A stretch of DNA of 64,000 bases from Chloroflexota bacterium (GTDB taxonomy: Bacteria > Chloroflexota > UBA11872 > VXOZ01), in NCBI GenBank assembly GCA_022824225.1, contig JAJEAH010000084.1, positions 1-64,000 on the forward strand. The letters run 5' to 3'. Every line of letters begins with the position of its first letter. The first letter of the stretch is position 1. The notes beneath the pieces were generated by a model. It saw only the letters and a list, made by a program, of their open reading frames with translations, made no database searches and was not told the DNA's origin. The translations under genes and the position numbers were made by a program. Shown here piece by piece: positions 50,893 to 60,241 of the stretch.

Positions 50893-52407
50893 ATGAATCG
50901 CCCGGTAGGGATCGAGACCGAGTACGGCATGCTGTGCGGGAGCGGCGGCGACGACGTCGACTTCGCCTACGAGGCCGCCATGCTGGTGCGCAGCGCGCCG
51001 CTGGCCGACTGCTTTCGCGGCTGGGACTACACCGCCGAGGACCCCCGCGCGGACCTGCGGGGCACAAGGGTGCGCCGTCTCGATCAAGACCCTCATGACC
51101 TGCGGGGCAATTCCGCAAAGAGCCGCAATCTCTCCCGCGAAGAACTCCTGGCCGACACCGTGCTTGCCAACGGCGCCCGGCTCTACAACGACCACAACCA
51201 TCCTGAGTACTGCACGGACGCCTGCCTGTCGCTGCACGATCTCGTGGCCCAGGACAAAGCCGGGGAGCGCGTGGTCTGGCGCGCCCAGCAAGCGCGCAAT
51301 GCCGCCGTCGGCGATGGCTCCCACGTGCGGCTGATCAAGAACAACACCGACTACCACGGCCGCAGCTACGGCTGTCACGAAAACTATCTCGTGCGCCGCG
51401 CCGTGCCGCTGGACGCGCTGATCGCCGCTTGCATTCCCTTCTTCGTCACCCGTCAGATCTACGCGGGCGCGGGCAAAGCGGTGCACGAATCCGGCCGGAG
51501 CCGCGCCGGCGGCTTTCAGATCAGCCAGCGGGCGGACTTCTTCGAGACCGACGTGGGTATCAACACCACCACGCAGCGCCCCATTTTCAATACCCGCGAC
51601 GAACCCCACGCCAACCCGCAAAAGTACCGCCGCTTGCACGTCATCATCGGCGACGCGAACTGTTCGGAATTCGCCACGGCGTTGCGGGTCGGCGCTACCG
51701 CCCTCATGCTCGACCTGGTGGAAGACGACGCCGCGCCCCGGCTGCAACTCCGCAATCCCGTGCGCGCGTTGCAGGCAGTCTCCCGCGACCTCGCACTAAC
51801 GCAGCCGCTCGCCCTGGCCGACGGTACCACGATCCGGGCCGGCGACATCCAGCGCCGTTATTGGGAAGCTGCCCAACGCTACCGCGGGCGCGACACGGAG
51901 ACCGATTGGGTGCTTGACGAGTGGGGCGCCACCCTCGCTCTGCTTGAGACCGACCTCACCCGCCTGCGGGACCGGCTGGACTGGGTGGCTAAGCTGGCCC
52001 TCTTTGCCCAAGCCAGCGGCGGCGACGCCATCGATTGGGAAAATCCGGCGGTGCTGCGGCTCGACCTGGCGTACCACCTGGTTGACCCCGGCGTCAGCCT
52101 CTACCACACGCTGGCGCGGGCGGGCCGCCTGCGGCGTTTCGTCACCGATGAGGCGATCGACCACGCGGAACGCACCGCCCCCGCGGGCACGCGCGCCGGT
52201 GTGCGCGCCGCCTGCCTGGCCAAGTTCGGCGATCACATCACGGACATGGAATGGGGATCTATCACGTTTCGGCACAACGGCGCGGCATTCGCGCTGCCCC
52301 TCACGGAACTCTGGGGAACCGCCGTAGACAGACAACAGCGCATGGTTGACACCTGTCAGACTATTGCAGAACTCCGCCAGATAGTAGAACAAGGAGGCGG
52401 GACATGA
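50893..52407 (+). CDS. dop: Pup deamidase/depupylase (Dop-type)
   Basis: This 504-residue carboxylate-amine ligase relative removes Pup from proteins (and, in Actinobacteria, deamidates Pup). The Mg/ATP Glu residues are in GIETEYG (Glu8, Glu10), and the catalytic Asp is in NGARLYNDHNHPEYCTDAC (Asp100), whose DHxHPEY form is the Dop type. The roughly 40-residue loop before it (about 40-82, with RGWDYTAEDPR) is the Dop loop that PafA lacks. Other blocks are LIKNNTDYHGRSYGCHENY and FVTRQIYAGAGK. The stop overlaps pup by 4 nt, so the two are coupled. No proteasome gene is near. Dop versus PafA rests on these motifs. Confidence 0.9.
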   Translation: MNRPVGIETEYGMLCGSGGDDVDFAYEAAMLVRSAPLADCFRGWDYTAEDPRADLRGTRVRRLDQDPHDLRGNSAKSRNLSREELLADTVLANGARLYNDHNHPEYCTDACLSLHDLVAQDKAGERVVWRAQQARNAAVGDGSHVRLIKNNTDYHGRSYGCHENYLVRRAVPLDALIAACIPFFVTRQIYAGAGKAVHESGRSRAGGFQISQRADFFETDVGINTTTQRPIFNTRDEPHANPQKYRRLHVIIGDANCSEFATALRVGATALMLDLVEDDAAPRLQLRNPVRALQAVSRDLALTQPLALADGTTIRAGDIQRRYWEAAQRYRGRDTETDWVLDEWGATLALLETDLTRLRDRLDWVAKLALFAQASGGDAIDWENPAVLRLDLAYHLVDPGVSLYHTLARAGRLRRFVTDEAIDHAERTAPAGTRAGVRAACLAKFGDHITDMEWGSITFRHNGAAFALPLTELWGTAVDRQQRMVDTCQTIAELRQIVEQGGGT

Positions 52408-52613
52408 CGTGGTATGCTGGGCACACGGCGACCGGCCAGCGGCGCAAAGACAGGCCCGGGCGCGGCCTGGGCGGCGGCGTTGCTCGCGCCGAAACGCCCA
52501 CGGAGACGCCTACAAAGACGCCGGACAAGACCGAAGCCGACGAACTCGATGAGGAAATAAAGCGTATCATCCGCGAGGTGCCCGACCCCACACCGCAACC
52601 CGGCGGCGAGTGA
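52404..52613 (+). CDS. pup: Pup-like protein (prokaryotic ubiquitin-like tag) ending in Gly-Gly-Glu
   Basis: This 69-residue protein is the size of Pup. It has a Lys/Arg/Gly-rich, disordered N-terminus (residues 1-30), a Thr/Pro linker (about 31-43), a charged helix EADELDEEIKRIIREV (44-59) comparable to the coiled-coil part of Pup, and a DPTPQPGGE tail. The C-terminal Glu is already encoded, so ligation would not need deamidation. It overlaps dop (ATGA), with AAGGAGG just before the ATG, and pafA lies downstream. Identity rests on this position, the length and the GGE end; similarity over the rest is weak. There are four Lys: 15, 38, 42 and 53. Confidence 0.8.
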   Translation: MTWYAGHTATGQRRKDRPGRGLGGGVARAETPTETPTKTPDKTEADELDEEIKRIIREVPDPTPQPGGE

Positions 52614-53111
52614 TCAGGCTCTTGCGCTAAGCACATGCTGCTGTACGGGGCGGCGGAATGCAGCCCACGCGGCCCACACTCCGGCTCGCCGCGCCGGTAA
52701 GGGCGCGTGCGCGGGGTTGTGCTCGCTCCATTGTGTGCTGCCGCTACGCGCTACAGGGCACGGCCTCCTGGAGCCATGAGGAGAACCAGCACAGCCGCCG
52801 CGCCCTTTGCCAAAGCCCGCCCGGTTTCCCGGCCCGAACACGCATCGCGTTTGCAGGCGTAGCGTGCGCATTTCTCTTGCGTATACAGAGGTCGCCGGCG
52901 CAGACTCTGCATAGGTGTCAGCATGGGCAGGGGCGCCAGGCGGAATCTTGCGGCACAGGCGCCCGGCATTTTGGCGACTGCGGGCAGCTTGCTCCCGCAG
53001 GACTATACACTATAGTGGGGGAAAGCAGAGCCTCAGGGCCGGCGCGCCAACCGGCAACCATAGCCCAGGCTGCATCACGCTCTGGTTGAATGCAACGTTG
53101 AAAGCAACTAC
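52614..53111. other. Spacer between pup and pafA with its own promoter
   Basis: No convincing gene is seen in about 500 nt. The only clear signal is a candidate promoter at 52989-53016. The spacing suggests pafA is transcribed separately from dop-pup. Confidence 0.5.
52989..53016 (+). promoter_or_regulatory. Candidate promoter of pafA
   Basis: TTGCTC (52989-52994) and TATAGT (53011-53016) are separated by 16 nt, about 95 nt before the ATG at 53112. A second TATA-like run (53004-53009) overlaps. Confidence 0.45.
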
Positions 53112-54638
53112 ATGGAAGACGCACTCTTCGGCACCGAAATCGAATACGGCTGCGTGGGCAGCGTGCAGCCCGTGCGGGCGGCGGTCCTCGTCAAGGACGC
53201 CATATTTCGCGGCTGCCGGCACGGCCTCATCGACCCGCCGCCCCGGGAGTGGGGCGAGGTGCCGGGCAACGGCGGCTTCCTCTTCAACGGCGGGCGCATG
53301 TACCTGGACCTCGGGCATTTGGAGCACGCCACCGCCGAGTGCCGCTCTTTGACGGACATCGTCGCCCACGAGCGGGCCGGGGAGACGATCGTGAACCAGG
53401 CCGTGCGCGACGCCGAACTGACGTCCCAGGCCTATTTCGTCAAGAACAACACCGACTACTTCGGCCACACCTTCGGCTATCACGAGAATTACTGCATCCG
53501 GCAGAGCCCGTACAGCAGCGATTTCGTGGACGGCATGCTGCCGTTTCTCGTCACCCGCCAGATCTATACGGGCGCGGGCTGTCTTCTGCCCCGGGGCGAC
53601 GACACCCCGGCCGCCTTCGCCCTCTCCCAACGCGCCCAATTCGTCACCGTCGACGTCAGCCACCGGGTGCGCTTTGGGGGCCGTCCCATCATCAACCTGC
53701 GCGATGAACCCTTGGCGGAGCGGCAGTACCGGCGGCTGCACGTCATCGTCGGCGACGTCAATCGCTCGGAATTCGCAACCGCCCTGAAGATCGGGACCAC
53801 CGCGTTGGTCGCGCAATTGCTGGAGCGCGGCTGGAATCCAGGGCTGAATCTCGCCGATCCCGTGCGCGACCTGCGCCGCATTGCCGCCACTACCGGCGGC
53901 CGCTGGACCGTGGGCGCCGACAACGACGAGTATATGCCCGCTATCGAAGTCCAACGCCGCTACCTGAGCGAGGCCGAGCGCCGCTTTGCCGGGCGCGACG
54001 CCGACACCGAATGGACGCTGGAGAACTGGGCGTGGGTGCTGGACGAATTGGAACGCGACCCGGCGCGCCTGGACGGCTATCTGGACTGGGTGACGAAACA
54101 TGAGCAGATCAAGCGCTATGCCGGTACCGGCGCGGCGTGGACCGACCCGGACCTGGTGAAGCTCGACCTCTCCTATCACCAGATCGATCCCAGCGTGAGC
54201 CTCTTCGACGTGCTGGCCAAGCGGCATCGCAATCTGCTGTGGGCGGAAGGCGACGCCGTCTATACGGCGGAGTCCCACGCGCCCCAGGATACCCGCGCCC
54301 ACGGACGCGAACAGGTCTTGCGCGCGCTGGCCGCCGCCGGGGCGGACACAGCCATCCCCTGGCAGGACCTCCGCACGTCGCTGGAAAACCTCATGTGGGA
54401 CCGGCGCTATTTTTTCTTGGCATACGACTACGTGGACGATTGGCAAGACGTGGCGGCGAACGATAGCTGGGACGTCGTCCCTTACGTCCTGGACTGGAAA
54501 GCCATCGCCGTGCACGGACAGGTGCTGGAAATGCCGGACCCCTTTGCGACTTACGAGGATGAGGCGCAGGACTTTGGGCGAAGCCTGCGGGGCGTGTTTG
54601 CGGAACGAGACGCGGTCGAGGATGAAAACGCGGACTAA
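53112..54638 (+). CDS. pafA: Pup ligase (PafA-type)
   Basis: This 508-residue enzyme ligates the C-terminal Glu of Pup to lysines of target proteins, using ATP. GTEIEYG (Glu9, Glu11) binds ATP-Mg, and the catalytic Asp is in NGGRMYLDLGHLEHATAEC (Asp66). The GGRxYLD form is the PafA type, as against GARxYxDHxHPEY in Dop, and there is no Dop loop. FVKNNTDYFGHTFGYHENY and FLVTRQIYTGAGC are shared with the Dop of this locus. The long C-terminal part (about 300-508) is the usual PafA/Dop C-domain. It starts 498 nt after pup. Confidence 0.9.
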   Translation: MEDALFGTEIEYGCVGSVQPVRAAVLVKDAIFRGCRHGLIDPPPREWGEVPGNGGFLFNGGRMYLDLGHLEHATAECRSLTDIVAHERAGETIVNQAVRDAELTSQAYFVKNNTDYFGHTFGYHENYCIRQSPYSSDFVDGMLPFLVTRQIYTGAGCLLPRGDDTPAAFALSQRAQFVTVDVSHRVRFGGRPIINLRDEPLAERQYRRLHVIVGDVNRSEFATALKIGTTALVAQLLERGWNPGLNLADPVRDLRRIAATTGGRWTVGADNDEYMPAIEVQRRYLSEAERRFAGRDADTEWTLENWAWVLDELERDPARLDGYLDWVTKHEQIKRYAGTGAAWTDPDLVKLDLSYHQIDPSVSLFDVLAKRHRNLLWAEGDAVYTAESHAPQDTRAHGREQVLRALAAAGADTAIPWQDLRTSLENLMWDRRYFFLAYDYVDDWQDVAANDSWDVVPYVLDWKAIAVHGQVLEMPDPFATYEDEAQDFGRSLRGVFAERDAVEDENAD

Positions 54639-55185
54639 GCGCCCCGCTGGTAATCTGCCGGTAGAGCGGTAGCGCTTCGACAGGCTCAGCGCGAACGGAT
54701 TTGGGGTGGTCGGCGGGTCAGTGGGCGCAGGTTGCCAAGAGGTCTAGAGTCTTGGGTTCCACACTTCCACCTCGGTAGCGCTTCGACAAGCTCAGCGCGA
54801 ACGATTCGGGGATTGCCCGCAATTGACCGCGTTTGCTCTGCCATCCCCCTTCCGGCTTGAGGCCCTCTTCCACCTCGGTAGCGCTTCGACAGGCTCAGCG
54901 CGAACGGATTTTGGGGTGGTCGGCGGGTGCGGACTGCCAAAGGGGTTAGAGACTTGGATTTCACTCTTCCTCGAATCTGCGCTTCAACAGGCTCAGCACG
55001 AACGGACTTGGAGGCCGCGTCCTGCAGTCTAGGGAATGCGATTCTCGGCTCAGTTGCGTAATTCGGGGCGCGAACCGCTCGGCGCGCATTCGCGTGTGTT
55101 CTGTTTCGCGGACTGCTTGGGTGAAATCCCTTGGGCACAGAGACTTTGATATAGAGGCCCAAGAACGGGCCGGCGCGGGAAGCGC
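54639..55185. repeat. Spacer with about 100-bp interspersed repeats
   Basis: Units starting GTAGCGCTTCGACAGGCTCA (or a near match) begin at 54669, 54775, 54878 and, more decayed, 54975. Between the first and third units the following GGGGTGGTCGGCGGG is conserved. No gene is seen. Confidence 0.75.
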
Positions 55186-56601
55186 TTACGCCTTGCGCCG
55201 CCATTCGGTGCCGCTGGGAGAATCTTCCAGCAAGATGCCCAGCGCCGCCAGTTCATCCCGCACTTTGTCCGCCAGCGCGAACTGCTTCTCTTTGCGCAGG
55301 TCGGCGCGCAGTTCCACCAACAAGTCGATGAATCCGGACGCGTCGCCGTCACCGCCCGCCAACTCGGCTTCCAACACCTCTTGCAGATCGATGCCCAAGA
55401 CGTCCGCCAACGACACCAGAGTGCCCTGGGCAGATTCCAGTGCGGCGGGCTGCGCGTCTGCGCTCAGGCGGTTGATGTCTCGCACCAGTTCGTAGAGCTG
55501 TCCCAACGCGCCCGCGGAATTGAAATCGCTGTTCATAGCGTCGAAGAAGCCGGCTTCCGCCCGCTGAGCGGCCTGGGTGAGTTGCTCATCGGCGCTTCCC
55601 GCGCCGCCTGCCTGGGCGCGCAAAGCGCCGGTCAACCGCGCCATGCCGGCCCGCGCTTGTTCGAGACTCTCCGGCGTATACGTGAGCGGCGAACGGTAGT
55701 GCACCGAGAGCAGGTATAGCCGCAGCACCGGGCCGCTGTAGGACTCTAAGATGTCCTCGATGGTAATGAAGTTGCCGAGCGAGTGCGCCATCTTCTGGCC
55801 GTCGATGGTCAGGAGGCCGGTGTGCAACCAGTACTTTGCAAAGGGCTGCTCGCCCGTATACGCCTCGCTCTGGGCAATCTCGTTCTCGTGGTGGGGAAAG
55901 ATGAGGTCCGCGCCGCCGCCGTGAATGTCGATGCGCGCGCCAAGGGTCTCATAGATCATGGTGCTGCACTCGATGTGCCAGCCGGGACGGCCCTGGCCCC
56001 AGGGACTCGACCACCAGGGCTCACCGGGCTTGGCGGGCTTCCAGAGGGCAAAATCGCGCGGGTCGCGTTTGCCGGGTTCGTCGTCCACCCGGCCCGACGC
56101 GCCCGCCTGAATACCGCTATCCTCGCTGCGCGTGGAGAGCGCGCCGTAGGCCGCAAAGCCCGGCACCGAGAAGTAGACCGCTTCCTCGGCCACGTAGGCC
56201 GCCTCCCGCTCGATCAGCCCTTCGATCATCGCAATGATCTGCGGTAGCGTCTCCGTGACCTTGGGAAAGACGTGGGCGCGCAGCACGTTGAGGCGGCCCA
56301 TCACGGCATCGTACGCGTCGGTGTACTTCTGCGCTACCGCGTCCGCCGTAATGCCCTCGCGCTCCGCCGCCGCGATGATCTTATCGTCAACGTCGGTAAT
56401 GTTCTGCACGTGCTCGACTTCATAGCCGCAATAGGTCAAGTAGCGCCGGATCATGTCCATGGCCACGAAGAGGCGCGCGTGACCGATATGCGGCTCGCGC
56501 TTCGGCGTCATGCCGCAGACGTACATCTTGACGTGCGTGCCGTCCAGCGGCGCAAAAGGCTCGCGCTGTCCCCCGAGGGTATTGGAAATGCTAACGGTCA
56601 C
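55186..56601 (-). CDS. cysS: Cysteinyl-tRNA synthetase
   Basis: This 471-residue class I aminoacyl-tRNA synthetase has the HIGH box (PHIGHAR), zinc Cys residues in MYVCGMT and GWHIECS, and a KMSKS box read as KMAHSLGN. The segment [12 protein letters not shown] and the C-terminal anticodon-binding helices are present. In KMAHS the second Lys of KMSKS is His and the Ser is Ala, which is unusual. GTG 56601 with GGAG upstream is the start I choose; the frame is open to 56805 but that overlaps cysE. It overlaps cysE by 11 nt, giving a cysteine operon. Confidence 0.93.
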   Translation of the reverse strand: MTVSISNTLGGQREPFAPLDGTHVKMYVCGMTPKREPHIGHARLFVAMDMIRRYLTYCGYEVEHVQNITDVDDKIIAAAEREGITADAVAQKYTDAYDAVMGRLNVLRAHVFPKVTETLPQIIAMIEGLIEREAAYVAEEAVYFSVPGFAAYGALSTRSEDSGIQAGASGRVDDEPGKRDPRDFALWKPAKPGEPWWSSPWGQGRPGWHIECSTMIYETLGARIDIHGGGADLIFPHHENEIAQSEAYTGEQPFAKYWLHTGLLTIDGQKMAHSLGNFITIEDILESYSGPVLRLYLLSVHYRSPLTYTPESLEQARAGMARLTGALRAQAGGAGSADEQLTQAAQRAEAGFFDAMNSDFNSAGALGQLYELVRDINRLSADAQPAALESAQGTLVSLADVLGIDLQEVLEAELAGGDGDASGFIDLLVELRADLRKEKQFALADKVRDELAALGILLEDSPSGTEWRRKA

Positions 56602-57280
56602 TACATCGCTCCAAGGTCTCTTCGTGTACCACCGGCGCCCGGTCGTCTTCGAAACGCGCCAGCCGGGCTTCCAGGTCGACGACCCGCTTCTGCAGCGCAT
56701 AGAGCGCTTCCGCCATGGGGTCGGGCTGCACCACGCGCGCGCTTTCGCCGGTGCGCGGGTCCCGCATGGCCACCACGTGGCCGGGAACTCCCACCACGGT
56801 GGCATGGGACGGCACGTCGGTCAGCACCACGGCCCCGGCGCCAATCACGCTGTCTTTCCCCACCGTCACCGGGCCCAGTATCTTCGCGCCGGCGCCGACG
56901 ACGACGTTGTCGCACAGAGTGGGGTGGCGCTTGCCGCTGTGCAGTGTCTGCGCCCCTAACGTCACGCCCTGGTAGAGGGTGACGTTTCTACCCACTTCCG
57001 CGGTCTCGCCGATCACGACACCCATGCCGTGGTCGATGAAGAGGCCGGGGCCAAGCTGTGCGCCGGGATGAATCTCGATGCCGGTCAGGAAACGTCCCAA
57101 ATGGGAAAGCACACGCGGCAGCACCGGCAGCCCCGCTTTCCAGAGCGCGTGGGTAAGACGGTAGCACCAGATGGCGTGCAGGCCCGGATAGGCCAGAATG
57201 ACTTCTAGTTTGCTGTGGGCGGCAGGATCACGTTCGAGCGTTACCCGGATGTCCTGCCGTAGCGTGCGGAGAATGCCCAT
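56591..57280 (-). CDS. cysE: Serine O-acetyltransferase
   Basis: This 229-residue protein makes O-acetylserine from serine and acetyl-CoA, the first step of cysteine synthesis. The N-terminal helices are followed by a left-handed beta-helix of hexapeptide repeats: [47 protein letters not shown], with the catalytic His in HPGAQLG and DHGMGVV. A C-terminal coiled segment ([20 protein letters not shown]) is unusual for the short form. GAGGGA precedes the ATG at 57280, which I choose over the GTG at 57301. It overlaps cysS by 11 nt. Confidence 0.93.
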   Translation of the reverse strand: MGILRTLRQDIRVTLERDPAAHSKLEVILAYPGLHAIWCYRLTHALWKAGLPVLPRVLSHLGRFLTGIEIHPGAQLGPGLFIDHGMGVVIGETAEVGRNVTLYQGVTLGAQTLHSGKRHPTLCDNVVVGAGAKILGPVTVGKDSVIGAGAVVLTDVPSHATVVGVPGHVVAMRDPRTGESARVVQPDPMAEALYALQKRVVDLEARLARFEDDRAPVVHEETLERCSDR

Positions 57281-57367
57281 TGGATCGTCCCTCAACTTCA
57301 CACTGCGCAGACACGAACTACGGATTGCGCTACCTTGCTCGCGCTGCGGCGCAATCCCCTCAGGCCC

Positions 57368-57958
57368 CTACCGGGGCGTGATACACGCGCAGTCTTGCAG
57401 TGAGGGATCATGCATGAGCAGCGCCACGGCATGTACGCCGATGCCCCGACCGGCGCCTATGGCATCCAGGCCTTCGGTGGTGGTGGACTTTACGCCGACG
57501 GTCACTGCCGCTACTCCCAGGGCGCGGGCAAGGTTGGTTTGCATTTCAGGCACGTAGCCTGCCAACCGCGGCCGCTGCGCCACAATCGTACTGTCTACAT
57601 TTATCACACGCCACTGTCGTTCAGCCAGTAGCTTACGCACACTGCCCAACAATTGCAAGCTGTCCGCGCCCGCATACTGCGGGTCGTCCGCGGGAAACTG
57701 ACAGCCAATGTCGGGCAAACCCGCCGCGCCGAGCAGCGCGTCAATTACGGCGTGGCAAAGCACGTCGGCGTCGGAGTGTCCCGCCAGACCGCGGTCATGG
57801 GGCACGCGCACGCCGCCAAGAATGAGCGGACGGGCGGCAACCAGCCGGTGCACGTCGTAGCCGATGCCGATGCGCAACGGCGGGACCACGGACGCGAAGG
57901 CGGGAGCCGTCTCTTCATCTTGCACCGCAGGCGGCGTCTCAGTCTGCGCTGCCTCCAT
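57368..57958 (-). CDS. ispF: 2-C-methyl-D-erythritol 2,4-cyclodiphosphate synthase
   Basis: This 196-residue protein converts CDP-ME-2-phosphate to MEcPP in the non-mevalonate isoprenoid pathway. The metal ligands are in GIGYDVHRL (Asp-x-His) and LAGHSDAD; VKSTTTEGLDAIGAGRG is the substrate end. The N-terminus has a 28-residue extension before the core. ATG 57958 overlaps the ispD stop by 4 nt, so the pair is coupled, though not fused as in some bacteria. Confidence 0.95.
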   Translation of the reverse strand: MEAAQTETPPAVQDEETAPAFASVVPPLRIGIGYDVHRLVAARPLILGGVRVPHDRGLAGHSDADVLCHAVIDALLGAAGLPDIGCQFPADDPQYAGADSLQLLGSVRKLLAERQWRVINVDSTIVAQRPRLAGYVPEMQTNLARALGVAAVTVGVKSTTTEGLDAIGAGRGIGVHAVALLMHDPSLQDCACITPR

Positions 57959-58662
57959 CACGCGCCTTCCTTACTCCGCTGCACGCGCCACTGGGCGAAT
58001 GCCAGGTCCGTTGGCGTGGTAATCTTCATGTTAGCATAGTCTCCCGGCGCCACGTAGACGGTCCCGCCGGACGCTTCCACCACGGCGGCGTCGTCGGTGT
58101 AGGCGGCCAGATGCGCAGCCTGGGCGCGATAGGCCCGCTCCAGCAACGGTCGTGAGAAAACCTGGGGCGTCTGAATCGCGCGCAGGGAGTCGCGCGCCAG
58201 AGTCTCCCGCGCGCGCCCATCGGCAGCGACGCGCTTGATGGTTTCCGCGCAGGGCAGCCCCGGCGCCGCCGCGCCGTGCTCCCGCGCCGCCGCCAGAACG
58301 CGCGCGATGAGTTCTGTTGACACAAACGGCCGCGCCGCGTCGTGGACGGCCACAAAAGCGGTAGGCACGTCGGCGAGGGCCCGCAAGCCGTTGGCTACCG
58401 AGTGGCTCCGGCTCGCGCCGCCCGCGCATACAGCCAGCACTTTGGTCCAGCCGTGGTCCCACGCGAGGCGTTGGCAGTAGGCCACGCGTTCCCCTGCCAC
58501 GACGAGCGCGATTGCGTCCACCACCGCCGACGCCTGGAAGACCGCCAGTGTGGCCGTCAACACGGTGCCGGAGCCCAAGGGGGCATAGAGCTTGTCCGCG
58601 CCTCCCATGCGGCGGCTGCGGCCGCCGCCGACGATGACGGCCGCCAACCCGTTGCCCGTCAC
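57958..58662 (-). CDS. ispD: 2-C-methyl-D-erythritol 4-phosphate cytidylyltransferase
   Basis: This 234-residue protein joins MEP to CMP. VIVGGGRSRRMGG is the nucleotide-binding loop (usually AAGxGxRMG), followed by VHDAARPFV, the TPQVFS motif and a C-terminal TPTDL region. The start is GTG 58662. It precedes ispF with a 4-nt overlap. The glycine loop is a variant (VGGGRSRRMGG), the rest standard. Confidence 0.93.
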   Translation of the reverse strand: MTGNGLAAVIVGGGRSRRMGGADKLYAPLGSGTVLTATLAVFQASAVVDAIALVVAGERVAYCQRLAWDHGWTKVLAVCAGGASRSHSVANGLRALADVPTAFVAVHDAARPFVSTELIARVLAAAREHGAAAPGLPCAETIKRVAADGRARETLARDSLRAIQTPQVFSRPLLERAYRAQAAHLAAYTDDAAVVEASGGTVYVAPGDYANMKITTPTDLAFAQWRVQRSKEGA

Positions 58663-58816
58663 CGGCCTCGATCCCGCTCAGCGCACACTGTAGCCCCTCG
58701 CGCCACCACAACCATGCCTCCCATGCCCACAAACAGCGGATAGAGTCCCGCCGGTCTGACATCCATGCCTCGCCGCCCGCGCCGCTCCGACAATGTGGTT
58801 GCTAGCCAACCGTCGA

Positions 58817-60241
58817 CTAATCCCGGCCGGCGCGCGCGCCGCCTTGGCGCTTGCTCTTTGCCAGGGGCGCGTTCCCCAGGGCCAAGCGAATGGCCTGCCG
58901 CACGCTCTCCGCGCGGCATAGGTCCAGCCCTTCGTCACCGAGATCGGCTACCTCGCCCGCGCGCGGCACGAACACCCGCGTGTAGCCCCGCCGCGCCGCT
59001 TCGCGCACCCGCTCTTCCAGCGTGAAGACACTGCGCAGCTCACCGGCCAGTCCCACTTCGCCCACCGCCGCCAGCTCCGCCGGCAGCGCGACGTCGGCCA
59101 CGCTGGAAGCGATGGCCAAGCAGACGGCGAGGTCTACGGCGGGTTCAGCCAGTTCCAGGCCGCCGACCACGTTTACGTAGACATCTTGGTCGGCCAGCCG
59201 CAGGCCCGCGCGTTTCGTGAGCACGGCCAGCAGCATGTGCAGGCGGCTTTGGTCGAAACCGTTAGCCATGCGCCGGGGCACCGCCAGCGGGCTATACGTG
59301 ACCAAGGCCTGCACTTCCACCAGCAGCGGCCGCGATCCCTCCAGCGGCACGGCGATGGCGGAGCCCGGCACCGGCGCCCGCTCCGCCAGGAACGCGGCGG
59401 AGGGATTGGGCACCTCCACCAAGCCCCCGGCGCGCATGGCAAACACGCCCACTTCGTTAGTGGAGCCAAAGCGGTTCTTCATCGCCTTGAGAATGCGGTA
59501 GTTGTGGTGCTGGTCGCCGGCCAACGCGAGCACCGTATCCACCATGTGCTCAAGGGTCTTTGGCCCCGCCACGTTGCCTTCCTTCGTCACGTGGCCCACC
59601 AGAAAGAGGGTGACGCCCGATTGCTTTGCCAGCGCCACCAACTGGGACGCGCACTCCCGCACCTGGCCGATGCTGCCCGGCACACCCGTAAGCTCCGGGC
59701 TCACCAGCGTCTGAATAGAGTCGATGATGACCAGTCCCGGCCGCACCTGACCGATGGCGTCCAGAATCTCATCCAGCCCAATTTCGGCCAGGACATAGAG
59801 TTCCTGGGGGTCCAGGTTCAGCCGCGATGCGCGCAGGCGGATTTGCGCGGCGCTCTCTTCCCCGGAGACGTAGAGCACCGGCCGCTCGGCGTTGGCTAAC
59901 GAGACCGCGAACTGGAGCAAGAGCGTGGATTTGCCAATGCCCGGGTCGCCGGACAGCAGCACCGCGCTGCCGGGCACCAGGCCGCCGCCCAAGACACGGT
60001 GCATTTCGCCCATGTCCACCGGGATGCGCATGAGATCGCCGGGCGGAATGTCTTGCAACTTCTGCGCCCGGGGGGCGGCCCCCGCCGCGTGCGCCCCGGC
60101 GCCCCGGCCTCCGGACGCCCGCTCTGGCTGTACGCTCTCAACGAAGCTGTTCCACGCCTGGCAGGCCGGACACTGGCCCGCCCACTTGGGCGAGTCGTGG
60201 CCGCACTGTTGGCAGACGAACGCTACTTTGCTTTTGCTCAC
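58817..60241 (-). CDS. radA: DNA repair protein RadA
   Basis: This 474-residue protein is a RecA-related branch migration factor. An N-terminal zinc finger (VCQQCG then CPAC), a RecA-type ATPase with Walker A GDPGIGKST, the KNRFGSTNEVG motif and a C-terminal Lon-like domain (LSVEVQAL... to VGEVGLAGELRSV) are all present. GTG 60241 is chosen: the upstream frame to 60277 has no ribosome site. It lies between clpC and ispD, as in Bacillus. A short linker after the zinc finger contains GGRGAGAHAAGAAPRAQ. Confidence 0.95.
   Translation of the reverse strand: MSKSKVAFVCQQCGHDSPKWAGQCPACQAWNSFVESVQPERASGGRGAGAHAAGAAPRAQKLQDIPPGDLMRIPVDMGEMHRVLGGGLVPGSAVLLSGDPGIGKSTLLLQFAVSLANAERPVLYVSGEESAAQIRLRASRLNLDPQELYVLAEIGLDEILDAIGQVRPGLVIIDSIQTLVSPELTGVPGSIGQVRECASQLVALAKQSGVTLFLVGHVTKEGNVAGPKTLEHMVDTVLALAGDQHHNYRILKAMKNRFGSTNEVGVFAMRAGGLVEVPNPSAAFLAERAPVPGSAIAVPLEGSRPLLVEVQALVTYSPLAVPRRMANGFDQSRLHMLLAVLTKRAGLRLADQDVYVNVVGGLELAEPAVDLAVCLAIASSVADVALPAELAAVGEVGLAGELRSVFTLEERVREAARRGYTRVFVPRAGEVADLGDEGLDLCRAESVRQAIRLALGNAPLAKSKRQGGARAGRD

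Noticed and set aside
52658-53089. 143-residue frame between pup and pafA
   Set aside because: It overlaps the pafA promoter, has no ribosome site, and its composition (Arg, Cys, Ala) resembles noise.
58663-58816. A disA or yacL remnant between radA and ispD, as expected from the Bacillus order
   Set aside because: Only 154 nt lie between the genes and no frame resembles either protein.
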